This document shows positions 35,540-44,628 of a DNA stretch of 48,891 bases, one piece after another (the first letter of the stretch is position 1; the number at the start of each line of letters is the position of its first letter). Source of the DNA: JBFXJF01 sp050175155 (lineage in GTDB: Bacteria > Bacillota > Bacilli > Tepidibacillales > Tepidibacillaceae); the NCBI GenBank assembly GCA_050175155.1, contig JBFXJF010000016.1, forward strand, positions 1 through 48,891. The letters run 5' to 3'. The notes beneath the pieces are model-generated. The model saw only the letters and a list, made by a program, of their open reading frames with translations. It made no database searches and had not been told where the DNA came from. A program made the translations under genes and the position numbers.

Positions 35540-37021
35540 TTAGTTACCAACATAGTTTATTGGATTTTTTTTCTCCCCATTAACTATTACTTCAAAATGC
35601 AGATGAACTCCATACGAGTTCCCTGTATTTCCCATAACCCCTATCTTCTGACCCTTTGCAATACTGGTACCTACTGAAACGCTAATAGTACTTAAATGTC
35701 CGTATAATGTTTGAATTCCATTCTCATGGTTAATTATTACGCAATTACCATAACCACCATTATATCCAGCAAATGAAACGGTTCCATTATCTGCAGCTTT
35801 TATAGTTCTATCACTTACCCCAGATATATCTATTCCATAATGAAATGTTCCCCATCTAGGACCGTATGGACTTGTAATTATACCTCCATATGTAGGCCAT
35901 CCTATAGTTCCTGAACTTTTTGTCGGTACTAATTTCGTCCCTTTAAGTATTACTTTCGTTATTGGATCCTTTATTGTTTCTTCGTCTAAAATTATCTTTT
36001 CAATTATTATTCCATTCTCTTTTATAAAAGAATATTCAACAAGTTTTTCTCCTTCAACGCCTTTTACCAGCACTTTTGATTCGTTTATAAACATTGAACT
36101 ATCTGACTTATACTCCACTTTATAAGGTATTCTTTCAGTTTGTTTTGTTATCTCTGAGGTTTTAACTGTTACAGGCGGCGTTAAAGCTGTAACTACTATT
36201 TCATCACCTATGTGTATAAGTTCACCACTTAACCAGGTATTCATTTTATAAATTTGATCAGTTGTTAAGTCAAATCTTGCCGCAATCCCTGATATGGTAT
36301 CTCCTTCTTGAACAGTATATACCTTCTCTTCTAACGTACCTTTTTTAAGTAATGTAAACATATCTTCCTCTAACATTACCTCATCTGGGTTAACTATAAC
36401 ATCTTGAAAAGTTACTTCTTCCTTAATTTCAACATCATTAAGTTGTATCTCCTGACTATTAGAATCCTCAACAGAAGCCGCACTTACAGATAACCCTTTT
36501 TTGGGCATATATTCTTCCTTGATTTGATTTATTAAATTTTCTGCAATTTCTTGATTATTTACAACACCAATAACCTTGCCATCTACAATAATTTCGACTC
36601 CTGTAGTTTCGAATTTAATAATTTCCCCCAAAGATGTAAGTGTTTGTTCATTATCATATGTTGTTTTTATTTTTCTTTCAGATTTAAAAGTAATTTCATT
36701 AAATACATTTAACTCCGTACTATTTAGCTCCTGTTTAATTTTGTTAGCTTGCTCTTCTTCCCAATTAATGACTATATCTTTATCATTAACTATTCCAATC
36801 TCTTCTCCGTCTACAATTACGTGATATATTGTATCACTATTAAAGTAATATATCCCATAAGAAGAACCAATGATAACAAGTCCAGTAATAGAGCTAATTA
36901 TAATTAACCTTTGCTTGTCATGTATGTATTGGTTTAATAATTGCAGCTTACCTGAAGATTTTAATTTCGATAATTCTTGGTATAATTTACCTATTACACC
37001 GGTAAATTTACTATTATCCAT
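35540..37021 (-). CDS. Cell-wall hydrolase: LysM, G5 and M23 peptidase domains
   Basis: The protein has 493 aa. A basic cytoplasmic start and one membrane helix (about 54-72) anchor it outside. Two YabE/DUF348-like modules (about 85-210, IIVDGKVIGVVNNQEIAENL) precede LysM (about 235-280, YTVQEGDTISGIAARFDLT), a G5 domain (about 285-365, TERIPYKVEY) and a C-terminal M23 domain (about 375-490) with SPYGPRWGTFHYGIDISG and HLHFEV metal ligands. It would cut peptidoglycan cross-links. It lies directly upstream of walR, the regulator of such enzymes, but has its own terminator. Confidence 0.93.
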   Translation of the reverse strand: MDNSKFTGVIGKLYQELSKLKSSGKLQLLNQYIHDKQRLIIISSITGLVIIGSSYGIYYFNSDTIYHVIVDGEEIGIVNDKDIVINWEEEQANKIKQELNSTELNVFNEITFKSERKIKTTYDNEQTLTSLGEIIKFETTGVEIIVDGKVIGVVNNQEIAENLINQIKEEYMPKKGLSVSAASVEDSNSQEIQLNDVEIKEEVTFQDVIVNPDEVMLEEDMFTLLKKGTLEEKVYTVQEGDTISGIAARFDLTTDQIYKMNTWLSGELIHIGDEIVVTALTPPVTVKTSEITKQTERIPYKVEYKSDSSMFINESKVLVKGVEGEKLVEYSFIKENGIIIEKIILDEETIKDPITKVILKGTKLVPTKSSGTIGWPTYGGIITSPYGPRWGTFHYGIDISGVSDRTIKAADNGTVSFAGYNGGYGNCVIINHENGIQTLYGHLSTISVSVGTSIAKGQKIGVMGNTGNSYGVHLHFEVIVNGEKKNPINYVGN

Positions 37022-37493
37022 GATTACCTCCTCATTGCTAAGAATGCCTTAAAAAACCTATTTTAATAAATTTTATAATATTAACTATTATTAAATATAT
37101 GAACATTCTAATTTAAACATACTAGGTTTTTTAATTAAAAAATAATTCTTAAACTATTAATCTAATCATTTTATCACTATGTTAGTATACATCCCCAAAC
37201 TAATATTAAATACACTCACTTACATATTCCTCACTTTATCATACAACTTCTACTTTCAGCAAGTTACAAATGTTGTAATTTATATTACTACGTATTTATC
37301 TAATTATAATTCTAAATATGACTTTTAACCCTTATTTTTCCCTTTTTCCCAAACGTTATACATATAACAGATGAACTACTGGCAACTTGCTTATTTCAAT
37401 ACTTAATTTACAGATGAACTTAATATTAACATTTTGCAATTATATTTACAAGTATCAAGTATATTCTTCGTTATGTTTGCTAGTAAATTAGGA
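37022..37493. other. Gene-free interval upstream of the M23 hydrolase gene
   Basis: About 470 bp of very AT-rich sequence. It should contain the hydrolase promoter. I saw a TTACAA/TTGTAA inverted pair near 37264-37280 but no direct repeat fitting a WalR box with the right spacing, and no RNA gene or credible ORF. Confidence 0.4.
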
Positions 37494-37546
37494 GCTTAAA
37501 GTATAAAAAAGCTTAGAAATTTTCTAAGCTTTTTTATACTTTAAGC
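37494..37546. terminator. 53-nt near-perfect palindrome terminating purA
   Basis: Arms of 26 bases surround a single central base, with AAAAAAGCTT.../...AAGCTTTTTT at the heart. It overlaps the purA stop codon (37541-37543) and would work as a terminator in both directions. Confidence 0.85.
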
Positions 37547-38827
37547 AAAAACACCACGCAATTTAAGAGTTTGCTGTCTGTTAGGTCCAAATGAAAGAAT
37601 TGCTATTGGAGTTCTCGTTAACTGCGATATTCTTTCAATGTAATGTCTTGCATTCAATGGAAGATCCTCTAAACTACCCACGTTCGTAATATCAGTATTC
37701 CACCCAGAGAATTCTTCATAAACGGGTTCGCACTCAGCTAGTACATTTAAACTTGCAGGAAAATCTTCGATTATTTGATCTTTATATTTATAAGCAACAC
37801 AAATTTTTAATTTATCTAGTCCCGTTAAGACGTCAATAGAATTTAAAGATAATTCTGTTATTCCACTTACTCGGCAGGCATGTCTAACTACTACACTATC
37901 AAACCAACCAATGCGCCTTGGTCTACCGGTAGTGGTACCATATTCATTTCCGACTTCTCGTATGTTATCCCCTATTTCATTATTAAGTTCAGTAGGGAAA
38001 GGGCCATCACCAACACGGGTAGTATAAGCTTTAGAAATACCAACTACATGGTCAATTTTAGTGGGACCCACACCAGAACCTATGGTAACACCACCCGCAA
38101 CCGGACTGGATGAAGTTACAAATGGATACGTTCCATGATCAATATCAAGCATAACTCCTTGTGCCCCTTCAAACAAAATCCTTTTCCCTTGATCGATAAA
38201 GTCATTTAAAATAACTGAAGTATCTACTACGTAAGGGCGAATGATTTCACGATATTGGTTATACTCATTTATTATATCCTCGACCAAAAAACCTTCTGTC
38301 TCATAATATTTTTCGAACAACCTATTATTTTTTTTTAAATTTCTTTCAACTTTTTTTCTAAACTCATCAACTTCTAAGAAATCAGCTATTCTAATACCTA
38401 CCCTTGCTGCCTTGTCCATATAAGCCGGTCCAATTCCCTTACCAGTAGTTCCAATTTTCTCTGTACCTTTCATTTCCTCTTCCATAGCATCTAATTTAAT
38501 ATGATATGGCATTATAATATGTGCTCTAGTACTTATTCTTAAATTATCCGTACTATATCCTTTGTTATGCAAGTAATTAATTTCAGTAATTAGTGCTTTA
38601 GGGTTTATAACCATACCATTTCCAAGTACACAAATTTTATCAGAATAGAAAATTCCCGATGGAATTAAGTGAAGTTTAAATTTACTATCGTTTATAGTTA
38701 TTGTATGACCAGCATTATCTCCACCTTGGTACCTAGCAACAACCTCGGCATTTTCCGCTAAATAATCTGTTATCTTACCTTTTCCTTCATCGCCCCATTG
38801 GGTTCCCACTACAACTACTGTAGACAT
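37541..38827 (-). CDS. purA: Adenylosuccinate synthetase
   Basis: The protein has 428 aa. It joins IMP and aspartate with GTP on the way to AMP. WGDEGKGK near residue 11 (catalytic Asp, P-loop), the NAGHT motif with catalytic His, EGAQG near 220 and TTTGRPRRIGWFD near 298 are all intact. GGGGG precedes the ATG. It has its own promoter and a predicted PurR site between it and dnaB, as in B. subtilis where purA is repressed by PurR. Confidence 0.98.
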   Translation of the reverse strand: MSTVVVVGTQWGDEGKGKITDYLAENAEVVARYQGGDNAGHTITINDSKFKLHLIPSGIFYSDKICVLGNGMVINPKALITEINYLHNKGYSTDNLRISTRAHIIMPYHIKLDAMEEEMKGTEKIGTTGKGIGPAYMDKAARVGIRIADFLEVDEFRKKVERNLKKNNRLFEKYYETEGFLVEDIINEYNQYREIIRPYVVDTSVILNDFIDQGKRILFEGAQGVMLDIDHGTYPFVTSSSPVAGGVTIGSGVGPTKIDHVVGISKAYTTRVGDGPFPTELNNEIGDNIREVGNEYGTTTGRPRRIGWFDSVVVRHACRVSGITELSLNSIDVLTGLDKLKICVAYKYKDQIIEDFPASLNVLAECEPVYEEFSGWNTDITNVGSLEDLPLNARHYIERISQLTRTPIAILSFGPNRQQTLKLRGVFA

Positions 38828-38874
38828 TTAAAAGTACCCCCTAATATCCTAGTCTAAATCAACACAACGTATCC

Positions 38875-38904
38875 AGTTTAACAGTAGAAATATAAATTGT
38901 CAAC
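38875..38904 (-). promoter_or_regulatory. Predicted purA promoter
   Basis: On the minus strand, TTGACA (38904-38899) and TAAACT (38880-38875) lie 18 bp apart, with -10 about 48 bp before the purA start. The -35 box is a perfect consensus. Confidence 0.5.
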
Positions 38905-38907
38905 GCG

Positions 38908-38951
38908 AATAACGAACGTTATCTATGTAAAACACCTAAACGTTCGTTATT
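38908..38951. promoter_or_regulatory. Pair of inverted PurBox-like sites (PurR operator) upstream of purA
   Basis: AATAACGAACGTT occurs at 38908-38920 on the plus strand and identically at 38939-38951 on the minus strand, 18 bp apart. The B. subtilis PurBox is AWWWCCGAACWWT, and 11 of 13 positions agree, including the CGAAC core. PurR binds two such boxes in inverted orientation about 16-17 bp apart, upstream of the -35 region, exactly as placed here. The same arms could also form an RNA hairpin after dnaB, but no T-run follows. Confidence 0.55.
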
Positions 38952-38958
38952 CGTCCGC

Positions 38959-40311
38959 CTAATCTTGCCGTGATTCTTCTTTCTTGTTAATCGAGTTTAC
39001 AAATTTATTATAATTTTTTAAAAATACTAGCTCCACCTTACCAGTAGGGCCATTCCTATGTTTAGCAATAATAATTTCTACAATATTTTTATTTTCAGTT
39101 TCTGGGTCATAATAATCTTCACGATATAAGAAGGTAACAATGTCTGCATCTTGTTCAATACTTCCAGATTCTCGAATATCTGACAACATTGGTCTTTTAT
39201 CTTGCCTTTGTTCTACCGCCCGACTTAACTGGGATAGAGCAATAACAGGTACTTCTAATTCTCGGGCGATATTCTTCAATTGCCTTGATATCTCAGAAAT
39301 TTCCTGTTGTCTGTTATCTAATTTTCCCCTGACTGTTATTAACTGCAAATAATCAACAATAATAAGGCTTAATCCTTTTTCCATTTTTAATCTACGTGCT
39401 TTAGACCTAATATCAAAAATACTTATCCCTGGCGTATCATCAATATAAATAGGCGCTTCAGATAATGTACTAATAGCTGCTGTTAACTTATTCCAATCAG
39501 AATCATCTAATCTTCCAGTTCTTAATTTATGGCTATCCAAATTCCCCTCTGCAGAAATCATTCTTTGAACCAACTGACTTGCAGCCATCTCTAAACTAAA
39601 TATTGCAACAGGCAATTTACCTCTACAAGCTATATTTTGAGCTACATTTAAAGAAAATGCCGTCTTTCCAACGCTAGGTCTAGCAGCAACAATTATTAGA
39701 TCTGATTTTTGAAACCCCAATGTCATCTTATCAAGATCAGAAAAACCTGATACTGTTCCAGTAACTTCTCCACTATTATTATGCAAGTAGTCAATTTGAT
39801 CTATTGTTTTTGCTAATATATCCTTTATCAAAACAAACCCATTACTAATTTTCTTATGAGAAATTTCTAAAATTTTTCTTTCAGCAGTACCTACTAATTC
39901 GTCAACCTCTTCACCGCTTGAATATCCAGTAGTTGCAATATCTGTTGCTACTTTAATTAACCTTCTTATAATAGACTTTTCTTCTACTATCTTAGCATAG
40001 TACTCTGCATTTGCCGCTGTTGGGACAGCATTAACTAAATCGGTGAGATACGTTACTCCACCAATTTCTTCAAGTATTTTATTCTTCTGCAATTCTGCTG
40101 TTAGTGTTATTAAATCAACCGGTTCTCTTGTCTCAGATATATTAATCATCGCTTTATATATCTTTTGGTGAACTGCTCGATAAAAATCTTCAGCTGTTAA
40201 TATATCGTTTATAGTAATTAGTGTTTCTTTTTCTAATAGAATTGCTCCTAAAACCGCTTGTTCTGCTTCTATATTTTGTGGTGGAATTCTATCTATAAAA
40301 AGTTCGCTCAT
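38959..40311 (-). CDS. dnaB: Replicative DNA helicase DnaB
   Basis: The protein has 450 aa. An N-terminal collar domain (PPQNIEAEQAVLGAILLE) and linker precede the RecA-like ATPase with Walker A ARPSVGKTAF, Walker B LIIVDYLQLI, the arginine region SRQLKNIARELEVPVIALSQLSR and the DIRESGSIEQDADI motif. It unwinds DNA at the fork as a hexamer (called DnaC in B. subtilis). No intein is present. It is followed by purA and preceded by rplI (about 40 bp). Confidence 0.98.
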   Translation of the reverse strand: MSELFIDRIPPQNIEAEQAVLGAILLEKETLITINDILTAEDFYRAVHQKIYKAMINISETREPVDLITLTAELQKNKILEEIGGVTYLTDLVNAVPTAANAEYYAKIVEEKSIIRRLIKVATDIATTGYSSGEEVDELVGTAERKILEISHKKISNGFVLIKDILAKTIDQIDYLHNNSGEVTGTVSGFSDLDKMTLGFQKSDLIIVAARPSVGKTAFSLNVAQNIACRGKLPVAIFSLEMAASQLVQRMISAEGNLDSHKLRTGRLDDSDWNKLTAAISTLSEAPIYIDDTPGISIFDIRSKARRLKMEKGLSLIIVDYLQLITVRGKLDNRQQEISEISRQLKNIARELEVPVIALSQLSRAVEQRQDKRPMLSDIRESGSIEQDADIVTFLYREDYYDPETENKNIVEIIIAKHRNGPTGKVELVFLKNYNKFVNSINKKEESRQD

Positions 40312-40350
40312 TTTCTGAATTCCCCTTTTAGTTTAATAATTACATATTTA

Positions 40351-40794
40351 TTACTCTTCTTTAACATGCACCTTCACTGTTGCTATTACATCTGGATGTA
40401 ATTTAATTTTTACCTCAGTTATTCCTATTGTCCTTATAGGTTCCTCTAACAAAATCTTTCTTTTATCTATCTTTATATTCTCCTTTAGTAGTGCTTCAGC
40501 AATTTGTTTAGAGGTAATTGCTCCAAATAATTTTCCAGTTTCCCCTGATTTTGAAATAATACTTAAAATTAGTTTATTAATTTCTAACGCTAAATCATTG
40601 GACTCCTTTAATTCTGTTATTTTTCTTTTTTCTTCACTTTCTTTAAATAGACTAACCTCTTTAATACTTGTAGTATTTGCAACTTTTGCTAGCCCATTTG
40701 GAAGTAAAAAATTTCTAGCATACCCATCAGATATTTCCTTAACATCGCCCTTAAATCCCTTACCCTTTACATCCTTTAAAAAAATAACTTTCAT
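40351..40794 (-). CDS. rplI: Ribosomal protein bL9
   Basis: The protein has 147 aa. MKVIFLKDVKGKGFKGDVKEISDGYARNFLLPNGLA is the bL9 N-terminal rRNA-binding domain. A long helix (about 40-80) joins it to the C-terminal domain with GKLFGAITSKQIAEAL. It is of normal length and is part of the yybS-rplI-dnaB cluster. Confidence 0.98.
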   Translation of the reverse strand: MKVIFLKDVKGKGFKGDVKEISDGYARNFLLPNGLAKVANTTSIKEVSLFKESEEKRKITELKESNDLALEINKLILSIISKSGETGKLFGAITSKQIAEALLKENIKIDKRKILLEEPIRTIGITEVKIKLHPDVIATVKVHVKEE

Positions 40795-40824
40795 CTATTA
40801 GGTTCCTCCTTTTGCTAATATCGC

Positions 40825-41760
40825 TTATAGTTTTTCAATCCCCGCTAAACTTTTTCGTAAATTAAAGCTTAAATCAATAATTCCTATTATTTGAACCACT
40901 TGATTCAAAATTGGTATAAAGATTGATATTACTGCAATTATCGATATTACTTTCCCAAATTTTTTATAATACGAATAATAAAAAATAAAAGATAGACCTT
41001 GAATTAATAATATAATAGTAAGTAAAGGAAATAAATTTGTTACAATAACTTTTAACGAATAATTACTAGGATTAATTAAGTAAATAATTGCCACGATAAA
41101 ATAATAATATATTATACTTCTAGGAAATTTCCAATTCCTAAATCGAGGCAATTTAGGAATTTCAAAACCTAGCTTGTTTAATATAATACTTGCTACCAAG
41201 TGATTTATAGTTACATATAAACTAGCTAAAACTATAAATATAAATGGAATTAACAAGCTAGCTATCTCCAGAAATTCTTTATATTGTCTGATTAGTTGCT
41301 CTGTTTGTTGTTCATCTCCTAAGTTATTAAGAATTCTTTCGGTCGAATCAAATGAAATCCGCATCATTTCATTAAATGTATTAGATATATTAACGTCAAA
41401 GAACATATTTCCTATAAATAGTAATACAACTATGTTAATTATTACTACAATAATTCCACTTAACATAGTTCCTAATAAACTTATTCTTTTATAATACCTC
41501 CCCATTGTAAATCCCACAGACCCAGCCAAAATAGATAAAAATAATGCAACAATCGAACCAATAAGAATTGATGCTAAAAGATTAATTATTATAACTATTA
41601 AAAAAACTTTATTTTCATTTCGAAGGGCTACAAATATAAATGGTCCGGATAATATAAAAAATGTGAATAACCCAAAAGGAGTATATAAAGTTGTTATTAA
41701 AAGCGTAAGATAGATTAAACTGGCTAATGTATTTTCTGTTAAATTCTTATTCTTTGTCAA
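40825..41760 (-). CDS. yybS: YybS family membrane protein (DUF2232)
   Basis: The protein has 311 aa and about eight membrane helices. The N-terminal TENTLASLIYLTLLITTLYTPFGLFTFFILSGPFIFVALR and the middle loop with FDSTERILNNLGDEQQ fit DUF2232/YybS, a predicted transporter-like protein found beside gdpP and rplI in Firmicutes. Function is unknown. It ends only about 31 bp before rplI, so the gdpP gene usually between them is not here. Confidence 0.88.
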   Translation of the reverse strand: MTKNKNLTENTLASLIYLTLLITTLYTPFGLFTFFILSGPFIFVALRNENKVFLIVIIINLLASILIGSIVALFLSILAGSVGFTMGRYYKRISLLGTMLSGIIVVIINIVVLLFIGNMFFDVNISNTFNEMMRISFDSTERILNNLGDEQQTEQLIRQYKEFLEIASLLIPFIFIVLASLYVTINHLVASIILNKLGFEIPKLPRFRNWKFPRSIIYYYFIVAIIYLINPSNYSLKVIVTNLFPLLTIILLIQGLSFIFYYSYYKKFGKVISIIAVISIFIPILNQVVQIIGIIDLSFNLRKSLAGIEKL

Positions 41761-41772
41761 ACATTACACCTC

Positions 41773-42081
41773 TTATTTGTTTTTTATATACTGTTCCAAT
41801 ATTGTTAGATCTCCATACCATTCTTCAATTTCATGCCCTTGTGCCTTATGTTCATGTAACTTATCAATAACTGCTTTATCTATTTTATGAAAAGGTATCC
41901 CGATCCTTCTAGCTAATACATAAATCGCAATTAACAGACTTGCTAAACTATCTACAATATGAGATTCTTTTCCATGATATAATCCCTTGAAAAGGGCACT
42001 TACATGCTCAATTATCTCAGCCTTTAACCATTCTAGTACTTTAATATTTTTTGCTATATGTACGTTACTGGGTTTATCCAA
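41773..42081 (-). CDS. MazG-like protein
   Basis: About 102 aa of all-alpha MazG-like fold (family PF12643). IKVLEWLKAEIIEHVSALFKGLYHG and IVDSLASLLIAIYVLARRIGIPF carry the helix pattern of the nucleotide-pyrophosphatase group, but the metal-binding EExxE motif is partial (EIIEH, DSLAS). The frame runs to an ATG at 42105, but AAGGAG lies inside that extension and is placed 9 nt before TTG 42081, which is probably the start. A gene of this kind next to rpsR/yybS is common in Clostridia. Confidence 0.78.
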   Translation of the reverse strand: MDKPSNVHIAKNIKVLEWLKAEIIEHVSALFKGLYHGKESHIVDSLASLLIAIYVLARRIGIPFHKIDKAVIDKLHEHKAQGHEIEEWYGDLTILEQYIKNK

Positions 42082-42221
42082 TGATACTCGCTCCTTATTA
42101 TACATACTACTAAAATCATAAAATACTTCAACGTCTTATATTGTTTTCCCTTTATTATGTGTGTATTAAATATTATATCAAAATTTTGTTAAAAAAAATA
42201 ACTTATTATTATAGATGCTTA

Positions 42222-42257
42222 TAAACTAAAAATCCTCTCACGAGGATTTTTAGTTTA
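42222..42257 (-). terminator. Terminator of the rpsF-ssb-rpsR operon
   Basis: TAAACTAAAAATCCTC (42222-42237) is the perfect complement of 42242-42257, with a 4-nt loop. It lies just downstream of rpsR. Confidence 0.85.
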
Positions 42258-42271
42258 TTGACAAATTTTAT

Positions 42272-42502
42272 TTATTCTGTCGTATAAGGTAATAATGCTA
42301 TGTGACGAGCCCTTTTTATTGCTGTAGTTAATTGTCTTTGATATTTTGCCGACGTTCCCGTTACACGACGTGGCAGGATTTTTCCACGCTCACTAATAAA
42401 TTTCTTTAATAATTCAATATCTTTATAATCTATGTGTGTTATTTTATTTATAGTAAAAAAACAAACTTTACGTCTTTTTCCAGTACGTTGTTTACGAACC
42501 AT
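42272..42502 (-). CDS. rpsR: Ribosomal protein bS18
   Basis: The protein has 76 aa. KRRKVCFFTINKITHIDYKDIELLKKFISERGKILPRRVTG is the family signature. It binds 16S rRNA together with bS6. It is the last gene of the rpsF-ssb-rpsR operon. Confidence 0.98.
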   Translation of the reverse strand: MVRKQRTGKRRKVCFFTINKITHIDYKDIELLKKFISERGKILPRRVTGTSAKYQRQLTTAIKRARHIALLPYTTE

Positions 42503-42549
42503 GTATATCCCTCCTTAAAAATTTTACCCGTAACTTTTGAATGCTTTAA

Positions 42550-42969
42550 CTAAAAAGGTAAATCGTCATCAGAAATATCTATTGGGTTCCCCTCATTAAT
42601 AAAAGGATCTTTCTCACTTAGATTATTTCTCGATTCATCCGAATTTTTAGTATTTGATTCTAAAAAACGAACATTATCTGCTATAATCTCTGTTATATAT
42701 ACTTTCTTGCCCTCATTATTATCGTAATTTCGAATTTGTAATCTACCTTCTACTGCTGTTAAACGTCCCTTTTTAAGGTAATTAGCTACTGTTTCCGCTA
42801 AGCCTTTCCAAGTAACAATATTAATAAAATCAGTTTCTCGTTGCCCTTGTTGATTTGTATAGTTACGACTAACTGCCAATGTAAAAGTTGAGACAGCTAC
42901 CCCATTAGGAGTATATCGCAATTCAGGGTCTTTAGTTAATCGTCCAATTAAAATCACACGGTTTAACAT
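42550..42969 (-). CDS. ssb: Single-stranded DNA-binding protein
   Basis: The protein has 139 aa. The OB fold (MLNRVILIGRLTKDPELRYTPNGVAVSTFTLAVSRN, about 1-105) is followed by a short flexible tail and the acidic tip DISDDDLPF that recruits replication and repair proteins. The location between rpsF and rpsR marks it as the essential SsbA. Confidence 0.97.
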   Translation of the reverse strand: MLNRVILIGRLTKDPELRYTPNGVAVSTFTLAVSRNYTNQQGQRETDFINIVTWKGLAETVANYLKKGRLTAVEGRLQIRNYDNNEGKKVYITEIIADNVRFLESNTKNSDESRNNLSEKDPFINEGNPIDISDDDLPF

Positions 42970-42986
42970 TTATATCCCCCCTATAA

Positions 42987-43274
42987 CTATTTTTCATCTT
43001 TTAAGATAAGATAGCGTAGTACATTTTCAGTTATTCTAAATACTCTATCAAGTTCAGCTACTACATTTGGTTCTGAATTAAACTTCACCAAAACATAATA
43101 ACCCTCTTTGTGATCATCAATCTCATATGCTAATCTTTTCTTACCCATTTCAGTTAGTTTCTGAATCTCTCCACCATTATCTATTATCAGTTTTTGAAAT
43201 TTTTCTACTAACGCTTTAATTGCATCTTGTTCAATATCCGTCCTAATAATGTACATTACTTCATATTTACGCAT
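42987..43274 (-). CDS. rpsF: Ribosomal protein bS6
   Basis: The protein has 95 aa. MRKYEVMYIIRTDIEQDAIKALVEKFQ and KRLAYEIDDHKEGYYVLVKF are typical. The start is ATG 43274, 8 nt after AAGGAGG. A GTG three codons upstream lies inside that RBS. Expression is probably controlled by the leader described next. Confidence 0.97.
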   Translation of the reverse strand: MRKYEVMYIIRTDIEQDAIKALVEKFQKLIIDNGGEIQKLTEMGKKRLAYEIDDHKEGYYVLVKFNSEPNVVAELDRVFRITENVLRYLILKDEK

Positions 43275-43350
43275 TAAATTCACCTCCTTATGGTCTTAAC
43301 GGCCCTACATTTCATAGAGCAAGGAGCGAGTTTCTGAACTCGCATTTTTG
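43275..43350 (-). promoter_or_regulatory. rpsF leader, candidate S6:S18 autoregulatory element
   Basis: The 5' leader contains a 7-bp hairpin GCGAGTT/AACTCGC (about 43325-43344) followed by TATG...GGGCCGTTAAGACCATA just before the RBS. Known S6:S18 leaders present a CCG triplet in a bulged hairpin that mimics 16S rRNA. Here CCG is at 43302-43300 inside a TATG/CATA stem. The assignment is by pattern only. Confidence 0.4.
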
Positions 43351-43443
43351 TATTATACCACTTTTAGAATTTCATAGCAATAATACTTTTTCACTACTAA
43401 TTTTAAGTAATCCTATAATTTTTATTTAAAACTATCTATTTAC

Positions 43444-44547
43444 TTACACATTGAATCTAAAATGCATTACATCCCCATCTTTTACGATATAATCTTTACC
43501 TTCTAACCGCACAAGTCCCTTTTCCTTCGCTTGTGCCATTGATCCTGAACTGATTAAATCGTGATAACTTACTACTTCAGCTCTTATAAAACCTTTTTCG
43601 AAATCAGTATGAATTACCCCTGCTGCTTGAGGTGCCTTTGTTCCATTTAATATTGTCCAGGCTCTAACCTCAATCTTTCCTGCAGTAAAATAATTAATTA
43701 AGTTTAACATTTTGTAAGCAACTTTAATTAGCTGATCTAACCCTGATTCCTCAACACCTAAATCTTTCAAAAACATTTCTCTATCTTCACTTTCAAGCTC
43801 CGCTATCTCTGCTTCTAATTTTGCACTAATAACAATTACTTCCGTACCTTCAGACTTTGCGTACTCTTTTACTTGATTAACAAACCTATTATTAGTATTT
43901 TGGTTGCTGAATTCATTTTCACTAACATTTGCAACATATAAAACGGGCTTCATTGTTAGAAGATGTAGTTCTTTAACAACCAATTTTTCTTCATCTGATA
44001 ATGAGGTATATCTTGCAGGCTTTTCATTTTCCAACGTCACTTTAATTCTTTCAAGAATCTCAATTTCTAATAAGCTTTTTTTGTCGCCGCCCTTTAGATT
44101 CCTCTTAGACTTATCTATTCTTTTATCAATAGACTCTAAATCAGCCAAAATTAATTCTAAGTTAACGATTTCGATATCATTGACAGGGTCAATTTTACCT
44201 GAGACATGTGATATGTTATCATCCTCAAAACATCTTACGACTTGTACAATTGAATCCACTTCCCGAATATGTGCTAAAAATTTGTTTCCTAGTCCTTCTC
44301 CTCGGCTAGCACCCTTCACTAGACCTGCGATATCAACAAATTCAAAAGTTGTTGGAACGATACGGTTAGGATTAACTATCATAGTTAAAGCTTGTAGTCT
44401 GTCATCAGGAACCTCAACTACCCCTACATTTGGGTCTATTGTACAAAATGGATAGTTAGCTGCTTCAGCACCAGCCTGGGTAATTGCATTAAATAACGTT
44501 GATTTACCAACATTGGGTAACCCAACGATACCAGTTGTTAACGGCAT
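43444..44547 (-). CDS. ychF: Ribosome-binding ATPase YchF
   Basis: The protein has 367 aa, Obg family. GLPNVGKSTLF (P-loop), the G3 DIAGLVKGASRGEGLGNKFL, NVSENEF in place of NKxD (explaining the ATP preference of the family), a coiled-coil insert and the C-terminal TGS domain (about 280-365). It interacts with ribosomes and acts in stress control. It is the B. subtilis yyaF ortholog, in the expected order next to rpsF. Confidence 0.97.
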   Translation of the reverse strand: MPLTTGIVGLPNVGKSTLFNAITQAGAEAANYPFCTIDPNVGVVEVPDDRLQALTMIVNPNRIVPTTFEFVDIAGLVKGASRGEGLGNKFLAHIREVDSIVQVVRCFEDDNISHVSGKIDPVNDIEIVNLELILADLESIDKRIDKSKRNLKGGDKKSLLEIEILERIKVTLENEKPARYTSLSDEEKLVVKELHLLTMKPVLYVANVSENEFSNQNTNNRFVNQVKEYAKSEGTEVIVISAKLEAEIAELESEDREMFLKDLGVEESGLDQLIKVAYKMLNLINYFTAGKIEVRAWTILNGTKAPQAAGVIHTDFEKGFIRAEVVSYHDLISSGSMAQAKEKGLVRLEGKDYIVKDGDVMHFRFNV

Positions 44548-44628
44548 TTAGTTCACTCCTCAAGTAATTACATCGATAATTGATTATTTAATAATAATCA
44601 TTCCACCTATTGTAACTCATTTTTAGTA

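Noticed and set aside
37022..37493. WalR box upstream of the M23 hydrolase gene
   Set aside because: A TTACAA/TTGTAA inverted pair is present, but no direct repeat with the 5-bp spacing of WalR sites was found.
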